Assembly: GCF_032854445.1 (NCBI RefSeq)
Contig: NC_088304.1
Span: forward strand, 25,927,704 to 25,991,703
Reading direction: 5' to 3'
Origin: Liolophura sinensis
Lineage: Eukaryota > Mollusca > Polyplacophora > Chitonida > Chitonidae
DNA: 64,000 bases
Shown: piece by piece, positions 40,631 to 51,600 of the stretch
Layout: every line of letters begins with the position of its first letter
Position numbering within the stretch: position 1 is the first letter of the stretch
The notes under the pieces: generated by a model
Database searches by the model: none
The model's input: only the letters and a program-made list of their open reading frames with translations
Told to the model about the DNA's origin: nothing
Position numbers and translations under genes: made by a program

Positions 40631-41094
40631 CTCACATTAAACGTAGATTTATTGAAAAGGTACATAGCAGACCAGTCAGTGGTTTACAGAGTGAAGTATA
40701 CAGTATATATTTTGGTGGATGTATGAAAAGAAATACAAGTATACAATATTTAGACAGCAGAAATGTGGAGATGTAAGACAATGGAAACATCCGCATGATA
40801 TAATGAAAAATTGCACATATAACTTATTAAGTAATTGAAGACTATATGGAATTTAGAATTAATCCTTTTGTAATTAAGAAATAATTATTGGTTTGGAAAT
40901 GATAATTTTGGTTATAGTTATGGCTATTGTTATTCAACATCTCTTACCGCCTTTGGTCAGCATGGGCGATGGGGTATTTCACAGGTAGCAAGCATAATTT
41001 ACATACCTCACATCTTAATTTTGATTAAATGCAACGTATATAAAAACACATATTTTCCAGCAGATTTATATAAACATACGCAAGTCTGCACATT
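40631..41094. other. No gene seen
   Basis: AT-rich sequence follows the array, with no recognisable feature. Confidence 0.4.
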
Positions 41095-41220
41095 CGAATA
41101 CACATAGATGTATCTGTAGATATACGCACACATAGATGTACCTGTAAATACACACACACATAAATGCGTCTGTAGATATACATAGACATAGATGCATGTG
41201 TAGATATACGCACATAGATT
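41095..41220. repeat. About 30-bp tandem repeat
   Basis: Four to five imperfect units of CACATAGATGTATCTGTAGA then TATACG are present. Confidence 0.75.
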
Positions 41221-41256
41221 TAATCGATCAGTCCCAAGACCATTTAGTACTGCCTG

Positions 41257-41770
41257 TGTGAGCCAGAAGGCGATTCGACAGTAATTCGACTGTAGCGCCA
41301 ACTGGACTCAGATAGTGTCAACTTTGGTTTCAGGTGAAAGGGAATCTGAAGTAATGTATATGTTGTAAATCTGGCTGCTGTCGGGGCTTTGGCATTACCT
41401 TGGTCAGCCAGTAGACGATTCGACTGTAGCGACCCCTGGGATCAGATGGTGGCAACTTCAGCGTGAGGTGAAGGGGGATCAAAAGAGGTGTATACTGTAA
41501 AAATTTGGTTGATATGTGTGAGGCAGAAGGCGATTTGATGGCGATTAAATTGTAACGCCCTGAGAAGTCAGAAGGTGTGAACTTTGGTGTCATGTGAAAG
41601 ACGATCAGCAGTGATGTACATTGTATGTTTGGTTGCTCTAGCTCATTTACTGTGCGAGTCAGAGATTCTACGGAGATGCAGTTGTAGCAGCCCCTGGCAA
41701 CTTTGGTGTAAGGTGAAAGAGGATCAAAAGAGGTATATATTCTGCAAAATTCGCTGTTGTATATTTCAAA
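41257..41770. repeat. About 130-bp tandem repeat, four diverged units
   Basis: Units start near 41257, 41399, 41515 and 41650 with GTGTGAGCCAGAAGGCGATT or variants. They share AACTTTGGTGT..GGTGAAAG and GGATCAAAAGAGGT. Function unknown. Confidence 0.7.
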
Positions 41771-42454
41771 GGATGAGAGATATTTGAATGTTAATGTGTG
41801 AAAAGATAATGACTGGTCCCTTTGAATCGCCTACCGAGAAGTTCTGCTTGACCTTAAGACAGGAACATTATATACTGCCGGAAAGCTGTGTTCGGAGAGA
41901 GTACTGTTTCACATTAGGGCGGAAGCGCCGATAATGCCGAAAAGATTTGTTTCGCTTTAGTATAGGAATTCTGTTTGACTTCAACATAAGGCTGTCGGGC
42001 ATTGTCAAGAATGTCTGATTTGTTTAGAGATGTAGTGCCGAGAACAGATAACACTCCTAGTGCTTTTGAAGGACTAAGTGTTCCTCGCAGCACTGTTGAA
42101 GTAAGGGCAAAAAATGTAATCAAAACAAGCAGCACATCAACCTGTATACAAAGATACATAATACCCCGAATATCTTCAAGTTCAGATAAAATGCTGTGTG
42201 AGACCTATTCTGAGTGTAAGATCAAAGGGTGCGTTTAATGAGTTTTCCTCACAAGAACAAAGCACAATAAGAGTAGATATCACATCACAGTTTTTCCTCT
42301 TTTTACTCTGTGTTTTAGACTACGTCATCCCTAAAAGCTTTATTCTGTTCTGAAACTTTTTTCATCCCAAATCACATAATAGGTTGTACGTTTGAGCTAA
42401 CTGTAGGTATGACCCACGAAATTTACCTACATATGCGAACATATTCAGTTATAC
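41771..42454. other. No gene seen
   Basis: Short frames only (78-81 codons on each strand at 41914-42238), without recognisable domains. Confidence 0.4.
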
Positions 42455-43000
42455 AACACTAACCTTACACGTTGAGATCACACGGTGAAATACGGTCTCT
42501 TGTCAATGTACCATAGTCAGGGTTTTATTCTAATTGTTCATATACACGCTTAAACGGTAGTAAATTATACGCCCGGAGAAATTACAGACCATCAAAATTC
42601 ACTGACACCCTCATTCATGATTGTATATAATTTCGCTTTACCTGGGGCTAGAGACCTATATTCATCGTGTTGAATTGGATCACCGGTTTTGATATATGAA
42701 CTGTTGCAATCAACGCGCAACTGAGATATGTATCTTATTATCGACATTAGTATGGTACAAGATTTAAATTTCAGTCATTCGCCTAGAACCTTGCGCCTTT
42801 CCAACATTGAAAACTGTGGATTTCCTTTTTTCGTACTTTACATGCTTTCTTTTGTTCTTTGGTGATTTGTGTTAAATGTCGTTTTGGCAACTGGCCTTGC
42901 GATTAGTGGCTCGGAGCGTCCTTATTTGTTGACGACTGATAGATTCAACACATAGATTCCATTTTTTTAAAAATATTTTAAGGAGAGCATAAAAATAAAT
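42455..43000 (+). repeat. R-family repeat, head fused to R3 segment
   Basis: The R head (CTCTTGTCAATGTACCATAG) runs directly into the R3 part (TTCATCGTGTTGAATTGGAT, GCTCGGAGCGTCC). This shows that head and R3 are parts of one longer element. Confidence 0.7.
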
Positions 43001-43629
43001 ACATTTATTATTATTATTTAATATCTTTTAATATATTTCTTTCCGTGTGTTCCTTAATCAGCTTCTCTTAGACTGGACACAGCGATGGGACACAAGCAAA
43101 TAATGTAATATATTAGGCAACATTTACTATAAAAATTTGTTACAAGTACATAAACAAGCCCCAAATACAAACCTTACAAATACATTTGGCGCCGCTGATT
43201 AAGAAAATGGTGCGATGTCATCGCCGGAAGCACTTGGTCTAGCCACTCTGACATAGTGTAGCTTTCCCGGCAACACGTTGTGAGTAATCCGCAGTGTGTG
43301 TAGAAAACTTCTCACGTATCACCTCAAAATGAACAGTGAGCAACAATTTTCGTAGGGAGCAGGTCGACGTGTCACGAGATTGTATGTCACGTGAATTTAC
43401 GGCCAATACACAGATAAAACGGCCGATATCGGACATTTGAACAGATTGCTGACGCCATTTACTGAGTACCATTGTACTGATTCTTGGGACGATTTAACAG
43501 AATGTGCTAAGCATCAAATGATGTCTTTATGGGAAGAGTGAAATCAAGTGTAAACTGGGAAGAGGGATCACCCTTACACGTTGACGTAACTTTCAACTTG
43601 AGATCAAACTCAGAAACTCAAATTTTGCT
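43001..43629. other. No confirmed gene; matches 38990-39230 in part
   Basis: AAATACATTTATTATTATTA and ACCTTACAAATACATTTGGC recur in both places. The local order R3, this stretch, CACT array is the same at both loci, pointing to an older duplication with about 4.1 kb offset. Confidence 0.5.
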
Positions 43630-44098
43630 TGCTTGTTTACACACTTCCTTGTTGGTTTACTGACTGACTCATTAGTTGCTTTACTAACTCACTCACTGGC
43701 GTACTCATTCGCCCATTTCACCTTATTACTCACTCACTCACGCGCTGTATTACTCACTCACTCACTCGCTTTTTTACTCACTCTCTCTGAATTACTTACA
43801 CGTTGGTTTACTCGCTCACTCACTTGACGGTTTACTCTCATTCACTCGTACTCACTCACTCACTCACTCATTCCTTGGCGTTTTCTCTCCTTTACTCACT
43901 CACTAACCCCATGGCTTACTCATTCAGACACTCACTCCATGCATGGTTTATTCATACACTCACTCACTCATTGCTTTACTCGGTCACTCACTAAAACCCT
44001 GTTTCCCTCACTCACTCACTCACTCCCTGGTTTACTCACTCAATCACTCAATGCTTTGTTCACTCACTTCGTGCTTTATTCATTCACTTCCTGGAATT
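43630..44098. repeat. 20-bp CACT-rich minisatellite, array 2
   Basis: This is the same unit type as array 1 but more irregular, with about 23 units. The right edge abuts an R tail (AGTTTTAAAACATGCAGTGA). Confidence 0.9.
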
Positions 44099-44099
44099 A

Positions 44100-44180
44100 G
44101 TTTTAAAACATGCAGTGATGTTAATTGTAATCTATTACACGTCACTGGACTAGAACTACTCAAAATGCTGAGCTATCAAG
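44100..44180 (+). repeat. R-family tail fragment
   Basis: AAAACATGCAGTGATGTTAA, TAGAACTACTCAAAATGCTG match R tails at 15600-15690 and 27270-27350. Confidence 0.65.
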
Positions 44181-44189
44181 AAAGGTGTT

Positions 44190-44420
44190 TTCTGCCGCAC
44201 TCAATAATGTTTAACTTATACGACGGCGACCAGCATTATGGTGGGAGGAAATCGGGCAGAACCCACGACCATCCTCAGGTTGCTGAAAGCCTCTACAACG
44301 TACGGCCAGAGAAGAAGCCAGCCTGAAATGGACTTAAACTCACAGATACCGCATTGGTGAAAGGCTCAGGGTCATTGCGCCTCGCTGGCGTGCTAACCAC
44401 CCCGATCACGGAGGCCCTCT
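44190..44420 (-). repeat. SINE, reverse orientation
   Basis: CAGCATTATGGTGGGAGGAA, GACTTAAACTCACAGATACC and GATCACGGAGGCC mark a nearly complete copy lacking its tail. Confidence 0.82.
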
Positions 44421-44639
44421 TTCTACAGTATAAGAGTGTATTTGCCCTGTCATTGAAACCGACAGCTCCCATCAATCGCACAGAGTGGATAGAATAGAAC
44501 AGCTGCCTGAGTGAAAGAATCGTAAATACGCACAGAGACACAAACAAACCCAAGGAGGGGTGCTTCAATCAAAAGATACCCAGTTCTGGGAACTTCTAGA
44601 ATAAGTCCATCGTGATGACTCATCATCTACAAGGTGGTC

Positions 44640-44790
44640 ACTAAATAAGATATGCGTTGTACGTGGAAAGGTCTGGAATCAACCTGCAGATCGTCTACGG
44701 TTTCCTCCCACCATATTGCTGGCCGCCGTCGTATACGGGAAATATTCCTGAGTACGGCGTAAAACACCAATGAAATAAATACATGAGTAA
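44640..44790 (+). repeat. 5'-truncated SINE
   Basis: GTACGTGGAAAGGTCTGGAA, GCTGGCCGCCGTCGTATACG and AAAACACCAATGAAATAAAT are the 3' half. Confidence 0.78.
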
Positions 44791-45924
44791 AAAAATATTC
44801 AAGTTGGTAAGCCAATTGGTGTAGAGTATTAGCAAAATGGACAGTACCAGTATGTGTAGTAATACGCTGGTTCAATATTTCCCCATCATCATTGATTTGT
44901 GTAATAGGTTCTATATCGCCTCGTCCATTTACAGATTTCATGCTTCCCTAATACACAGCTGAGTCACCTGTTATATTGTTCGGTGAGTAACGCATAAACA
45001 AGCTTTGGTGTCTTCAGAATTAATCTACACTGCTCAGATCGAAAGTAGCTCCCCTTATGCACGCGACCTATTCAGTCTGATACTAGCCTTATGAAAACAG
45101 ATCCATTCAGACATAAATTTGCTCACTGCATACGACTTCTAAAATCATATAATAGACAAATACTGATGAGAATTCCCCACAAGTATATCAAGGGCAGCAG
45201 TTAGGCTAACCCTAAACAACAGTACCGCACGTGTTTCAAAAGTCAACCTTGTCTAGTGCTGTAAAGTGTGGAGAGAGCCACATACATTTACGTTGTAAGG
45301 AGTATGACCAGTGCTGGGTGTCATTTGAGTTATAACAACTACAGCAGTGGCCTGATAGTCCGGTCATACATGACATTTAGAATTTAAATAAGCCAGCGTA
45401 GAGGCATACATGTAAAAGCCTATCGAAACTATATTTTCTCTGTGTAAGCTAGATGTCAATAACTAAATATCAACAAGGACTAATGGTTTGTTCGTTTAAA
45501 AAATTTCCCCAAAAATATATTTGTTTAGGAAATTACGCTAAGACAATATGCCCCCATCGTTATCTTTTTAGAAGCGGTACTTCTTTATCGCCTCACCCAT
45601 AGAAAGACGGAAAAAGTGTTGACATGTCACATTTTCTTCCTCCATCTGTGGGAAAACAGCGTTAGGCGTATATACGAGATGAAAAATTGCATGTACAAAA
45701 TACTCAATGGTAGTACACTTTGGTTGTACTATTTAAGTCCAATTGAGCTCTCGTTGAAGTAAAAAAGTCATCAGTAGCCAATCACGTTAAACAACAATTA
45801 AACTGAGATATAAACAAATCATTTGAACAGACAAAAAGGACACTCCGTGCATGACTTTCTTTTCTGTTCTTCTACGTAAACGCCAATGCTATAAACCATC
45901 GTCTGTGACTAGGCCATGCCTAGA
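44791..45924. other. No gene seen
   Basis: The stretch is AT-rich and unassigned. Confidence 0.4.
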
Positions 45925-46720
45925 ATGTACAGTTGTAATGCTAGTCATATATATGACGTCATTCATTCAGTCACAAAACCACGACTGACTGTCATACCAT
46001 TCCGGATTTCATTCCAGGGTTTTTGAAGACAGCATTTGTAGTGTTTATAAATATGAACGACGGAGTTGGAAAGCTCGCAGTCATTTCATCAAGTGCATTT
46101 GAAAGCAGTCATTTTCTCAAGTCCACTTGAGAGCAGTCACATTTACTGTCATCCACTGTGATGAATTTTGATGGGTTTGGAGATATCGACTTTCACGCCA
46201 TTCGACATTCGTCATTTGGACTCCATTTCCTGTGCAGAGCACTGTGAGCTTGTGTTTCGCCACTTGCTATTTTTTGAGACGTTATTTTGGAGCTTGTATC
46301 GCTCCTTGTCTTTTTCTGCGATTAAGCATATTTCTTCTCAGTCTACCCTGAAAATGATATTGTGTATATTTCCGAGGAGTGAAACATATATTGCCAGCTT
46401 GGAATCGCGGACGCGACTGTCAACCTGTCCGCCCCGAGAATGTCATCCTTTTAACTGTGGATTCTATATTTGCGTGGACTGACTCGCTCTTGGAAGCCGG
46501 GATATTCCATCCGGATTTAGACGCTGTCATCAGTAAAAGACTATATATTTATTATACATAAATATATATACTATATATATTGTTTTGTATATTTTTGTCA
46601 GCTGTATTATTTGTATAATGTGTTCAAATATATGTATTGAACTTATTCAAGCGTTTTCGTGTTTGATCTTAGAATCATACAAGCCAGTTGCTTCTCATCT
46701 TTACTCTCTGATAGTGGAAC
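45925..46720 (+). promoter_or_regulatory. Promoter-like stretch, possible solo LTR (uncertain)
   Basis: A CRE (TGACGTCA near 45955) and a TATAAATA near 46048 are followed by a stretch rich in GCAGTCATTT repeats and, near 46550-46640, an AT-rich region with several polyadenylation-like signals. That order resembles an LTR, but no convincing 5-bp target duplication or primer binding site was found. A 104-codon frame lies inside and has no recognised domain. Confidence 0.22.
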
Positions 46721-46894
46721 CCTTATAATATCCTCTCGTCGCAATGATTGTTAACCTTCTGGAGATAGTCACTTGGTCCGATAGTAGTTACCTGCACTTA
46801 TCCCGAAGGTAATCATGTGTATACTTTGCGAGGGAAGATATCTGCTGATGCTAATTAAGAGAGTTAAGTGCTGGCAATGGGGTGGAATAGATAG

Positions 46895-47200
46895 TAATAT
46901 AAATATAAGTGTCAAGTCCGACATTCATATACCACTCGTAGTCCGTAAAAGGCGTTCCAAATCGATAATGCCAAGATCCATTTCCAAAAACAACGTTTAA
47001 CACTAACTCCAAAAGACAAAGGTATGCAAGAAATTATACAAATAAGAAATAAAGCCAGTAACACACAAGAGAGAAGCGGTCATCAGCTTTCAATGATGCC
47101 GGGCATACAATGAATATTCCAGGCATGAATTCCATATCAAAGCTCAAATTCGTAGTCCATGAGTGAGTTCCATGTCAAATAACAATTAAACAAGTATGTC
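46895..47200 (+). repeat. R-family repeat (R2 segment)
   Basis: This is the close partner of 6385-6690 (GTCAAGTCCGACATTCATAT to AATAACAATTAAACAAGT), with about one difference in ten bases. Confidence 0.82.
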
Positions 47201-48314
47201 AGTCTCAGTGTAATACGTACACTCTTTGTGTAGTAGTTTTATGCGTGCACTTCCCGTGATGGAACATGCAGTTACGTGTAATCGTTGCGATGCCGTAGTA
47301 ATGCTTATTGTCATATTATTATTCCGATGGTAGTTACATCCTCTCAATTCGATGATAGTTACGTGTTCCTCTAGCTGTTTTCGTTCCGTCGGAAGATACG
47401 CGCACGTACGACGCGATCAGGACTAACTAGCTTCGTGAACATGACTTGTTCTCAGCTTGAACAAGGATGCAGTCATTGAACAACTTTGTATTTACGCAAT
47501 AAACTTACGACCCGAGTAGAAATGCGTACAGACATACATGTAGGCCTACAGATTCCATTGACAGATGCACCAACATTCAAACATAACTGTGTTTAACCAT
47601 ATATCTAGCAGCCTACAGAATTCTGGTACCCAATTATTCATGAAAATCATATAGATACATACATACCTGTGTCTTTGGAAAACAGCAAAGTGTGAGTGTG
47701 GAGTCGATCTGCTGGCGACCCCTTATATACTACTGTCCTAAGTTTTACAGTCAGGGCAAGCTAGGGCACATGAACCAACCTCGCCATCAACACACATGAA
47801 GCACGATATCCACTCGTCACGGTTGACTGAGCGTTAAGCAAAGTTTGCTAGGCTCCTCCTCACACAGATAATCATCGATGGCGAAATGATCACACTCAGT
47901 CTAAATAAGACTATGTAGCTTAGATGTTCAACTCTATTTTCCGATTTCAAAGCATGGTCATCAGCTAAGGCCGCCCGGAAAGGTATTTTAACACCTATAC
48001 CGTCTCCCCTCCTCAGTTGTCCGAGTTCACTGGTACCTGCTTGGGTTTATAGTTCAGCCTGGTGCTGAAGCATACATCTTCCTGGCCCAGTTATGGCAGA
48101 AAATAGTAAATCTGTATCGCTGGATACATGTGTTTGACCCAGCCGAAAATATATCCCTACCACCTACCGGTACCCCTTGATTTTACTGTTCAGCGTTCAG
48201 TGAACTGTTGCTAAGTACACATGATTTTTCCTACCAAGATGCGTTCCTCCTATAGTCCTTTTTTTTACTATTTAAAGGTGTGCGGATACTGTAAGCGTCA
48301 CCCCTCCCCTCCCC
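47201..48314. other. No gene seen
   Basis: No repeat or coding signal is recognised. Confidence 0.4.
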
Positions 48315-48890
48315 CCCAACTTCCAGTTTGATATGTGTTATGTAAACTACTACCGTCAGCTTCTAAATTTATCTTGCCACTGTTTACATATACTGAGTTC
48401 AGGGCCTGCTGTCTGCCTCTGCCTTAGAATGTTCCAGAATACCCTCAGTTCGGGGCCTGTTTGTTCACAACAAGTGTTCAGGAATTTTCTTATTCTAGAA
48501 AATTCCACCAGTCTATATAAGACATACGAAAGCAGGTCAAAAGAGGAGAAAGTAGAATTATTGAGAGTTTTGGATGCTTTCGCTGCGTGTTACTTTAGTG
48601 GGTATTTTGTGCTGAATTTTGGTGTCTTTATAGCCTTTGGCTTTGTTATATCCTACCTCCACCGAGCACTTGTTCAGTCTGAACTTGTATATGTAATTTG
48701 TGCTCTTGCGTACACAGTGCTTATTAGTACAGGGACCCTGTCTGTGGAATGTTGTGTATATTTCGTAATACACTCAGTTATACTGTGTCATCTCTTTATA
48801 ATACAGACAGTTTGGGTCGTAACATATGTGAAAAATCCTTTGTATGAGCAACTCACCTTTTGTGAACGTGGTCATGTTGATGTTATCTGA
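48315..48890 (+). CDS. Hypothetical open frame, hydrophobic C-terminal half
   Basis: The frame covers 185 codons from ATG at 48333 to TGA at 48890. It lies just after a pyrimidine-rich, acceptor-like stretch (CCCCAACTTCCAG). The C-terminal half has three hydrophobic runs (YFVLNFGVFIAFGFVISYL, LVYVICALAYTVLI, YFVIHSVILCHLFII). No family is recognised. An imperfect direct repeat (CAG..CGGGGCCTG) near its 5' end and the low-complexity hydrophobicity make a chance frame likely; it is listed because it is the longest non-repeat frame in this region. Confidence 0.2.
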   Translation, partial: PNFQFDMCYVNYYRQLLNLSCHCLHILSSGPAVCLCLRMFQNTLSSGPVCSQQVFRNFLILENSTSLYKTYESRSKEEKVELLRVLDAFAACYFSGYFVLNFGVFIAFGFVISYLHRALVQSELVYVICALAYTVLISTGTLSVECCVYFVIHSVILCHLFIIQTVWVVTYVKNPLYEQLTFCERGHVDVI

Positions 48891-49049
48891 AACTATAAGA
48901 TGTACTAACAGCCAGAAGGCATGCTAATCCAAAAATATATAGTAAGTTCTTATACCGTAGACAAAGAATGGCTTAAAATTCTGACATATGCAAGTCCATG
49001 TCTTTCCATTTAAAGACGCCACAATGTTTGTGTATGATTTCATCAGCTT

Positions 49050-49258
49050 TGTACCAATGCGGTGGCTGTGAGTTCAAGTCCAGCTCATGTTGGCTTCCTC
49101 TCCGGGCGTAAGTGGGAAGGTCTTGCCAGCAACTTGCGAATGGTCGTGGGTATCCCCCGGGCTCTGTCCGGTTTCCTCCCACCATAATGCTGGCCGTTGT
49201 CGTATAAGTGAAATATTCTTGAGCACGGCGTAAAACACCAATCAAATAAACAAACAAA
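49050..49258 (+). repeat. 5'-truncated SINE
   Basis: ACCAATGCGGTGGCTGTGAG to AACACCAATCAAATAAACAA, with AGCTTTGT shared by both flanks as a likely target duplication. Confidence 0.85.
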
Positions 49259-49558
49259 TCATAAGCTTTGTCGCTCATATATCTAACAAGCAAGACCTGG
49301 GCCATTGATGCAGTTTTCTGATCAAGTTGAACAACATTTGTCAGTGTTTAAAGACCGGGTTTCATGAGGGCTTTATATAGCATTAGGATGGCCCTAGATT
49401 GCACATGGAAAGTAAGTCTTTTGTCCGCATGTAAAAATGAACTACAAGTCCAGAAAAAAAAGAAAAGGAAACTAGTTTAGGAAGAATATATGGTCCATAT
49501 ACTACATTCCCACTGACTAATTTACACGTGTCGCCTATAGGGGTAGTACCAAAATCAG
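49259..49558. other. No gene seen
   Basis: Nothing is recognised before the reverse-transcriptase relic. Confidence 0.4.
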
Positions 49559-50215
49559 ATGTGGGTCTGGAGATTAATTAGCCATCTTTCATACCTATCA
49601 GACAATAGTATCAACTCATTTATGGATCCCAACACGTGTTCAGTCACATACTCATCAATCGATCAAGTGATAGAAATGATAGCAGCACTTGGGCAAGGGA
49701 CAGAACTCACGAAGCTTGACATACTTTCTGCATTTCGTTTGATACCAGCCTATCCCAGTGATTTTGAATTATTAGGCCTAAAATTTAAAGGCAAATATTC
49801 CACTGACAAGTGTCTCCCCATGGGTTGAGTTATTTCCTGTAGTATTTTTGAGAGTTTTTCCACTTTTCTACATTGGCTTACAGTTCAGCAGTCCCAACTT
49901 CAAACAACAGACCACTATCCGGTCGATTTCATTTTTGCTGGCAGAAAAGGAACCAACACATGAGCTACGTTAATGGAGACTTTTACCAAGATTTGTGTGT
50001 ACCCATAAAAAACAGAAGGTCCAACAACCAGACTGAAATGTTTAGGACTCATAAAAGGCACGGTGTTGAAGACTGTCAGCATACCAGCTGACATATTACA
50101 TGAAAACTGTCGGCATTTTACATAGTTTTCTGGCGAGAAAGAAAGTCACCTTAAGGCAGGCACAATCATTCATGGGAATTTAGAGGGATACAAGTAAGCC
50201 CCATCACAACATTCG
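49559..50215 (+). pseudogene. Reverse-transcriptase relic (DIRS-like), several stops
   Basis: In one frame: WRLISHLSYLSDNSINSF, then TELTKLDILSAFRLIP and GLKFKGKYSTDKCLPMG, typical of RT motifs 2-4 in DIRS-type and related elements. The frame continues past a TGA with ISCSIFESFSTFLHW, a worn DFIFAGRKGTNT where the catalytic YxDD motif should be, then KTEGPTTRLKCLGLI, with further in-frame stops. An internal deletion removed part of the catalytic region. No tyrosine recombinase or long terminal repeat is nearby, so the element type is inferred from the RT alone. Confidence 0.65.
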
Positions 50216-50306
50216 AATTAACCACAAAATGCAACACGATTTGCAGATATGGCTGAGATTTGTCACTGAATTTAATGGTACAGTTTTTTCCTGATCACAT
50301 GTGGAC

Positions 50307-50368
50307 TTCTAACTCATGCTGGCTTCCTCTCCGGCCGTGCGTGGGAAGGTCTGCCATCAACCTACTGT
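50307..50368 (+). repeat. SINE fragment at the duplication breakpoint
   Basis: ACTCATGCTGGCTTCCTCTC then CGTGGGAAGGTCTGCCATCA is the middle of the SINE. It stops abruptly about 20 bp before homology with copy 1 begins. Confidence 0.75.
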
Positions 50369-50712
50369 TTATTCAAGGCGGGGTCAAACCCTCAAGGCGG
50401 GGATACAGATATTTCGCTTATTTGTCGGGAAATGCGAGAGATCCCCGACCCCGACCCCTACCTCTTTTTTAAAACGTGAGCAAAAAGGGATTGTCATGTT
50501 TACAACAATATTTTTTCACTATACGGGTGGGAATACAAAGAGGAAATCAAGCTGATTTGCACCTGGTAGATGTGTTAAGGTTTTTAACTTTTCCCTATAC
50601 ATGTACCATGTGCCAGTAAGTAAACAAAGTATTAAATATACACGTTGGAAAACAAATACAAGTGAAGCAAAATGAAATGCAGGATATAATGGTAAAGTGA
50701 GATTTACAAACC

Positions 50713-51600
50713 ACAGGAGGTTTGACCCATTACGCCACACCCACTGTTAGAGAAGCTCTTGGATGTGCATGGACAGACAAAGTAATACATGGAAATCCTG
50801 CATTCGGCATGTACAAATCTCGCCTTGTAGTATTTGGTAGCCACTGTGTGGTATTTCACAATTTATATCAACCTCAATTTCACAATTTACAATACTGCAA
50901 AAACTAGTGTATCAAGTTTACAGTATTAAACACCTTTAATCTAAGTTGCCCAACTTTTACAATGCGTATAATTCTTTTAAGAACACAGTGTCAAGAATCT
51001 CTGCTTCGTAAGTGTGCCTAACGTCACGTAACATTGAACTAGAGGGGGTAACATTCATCGTATTGAATTAGATCGCCACGTTGGATATATAAACAGGTAC
51101 AATCAAAGCTCAACAAAAAGACCTATTGTGATTATCCACAACTTCTAAACTAGCATGGTACGAGATTTGGATCTATGCATCGAAACAGACATTAGCATAC
51201 CAGACGTCAACCAAAACATGGGCGTTTCGGATCAACCCCCCCCCCCCCCAAAAAAATTCCCAAAGCGCTGAGAACAATCCGAGGGCATTCCCTACACCTG
51301 TCCATCATCATTAAAAACTCCTGAGTTAATTAAGGGTACCTCGTGTTGAGCAGAAATACTGCCAAAATACGTAAACGTTGGAATACATGTATACCTTTCA
51401 CTTTACATACTTTCTCAGTTCTTAGTAGTGGTTTGTGTTGTCTTCATATAGTGGCCGTGTAATTATTGACATGTAACGTTCGTTTTGAACGACGGCTGGT
51501 ATACGAATGTTTGTTTTGACGCCCAGATTCCACCAGTAAAGTTCCCAGGAATTTCTTCCAAAGGTGAAATCTTGGTTTTGCATCTAACATTATGTGTAGA
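50713..51600 (+). repeat. R-family repeat (R3 segment), copy 2
   Basis: This is the duplicate of 11690-12560; same landmarks. Confidence 0.6.

Noticed and set aside
39260-40776. Plus-strand frames of 130-170 codons rich in THSLVYSL
   Set aside because: They are the 20-bp CACT minisatellite.
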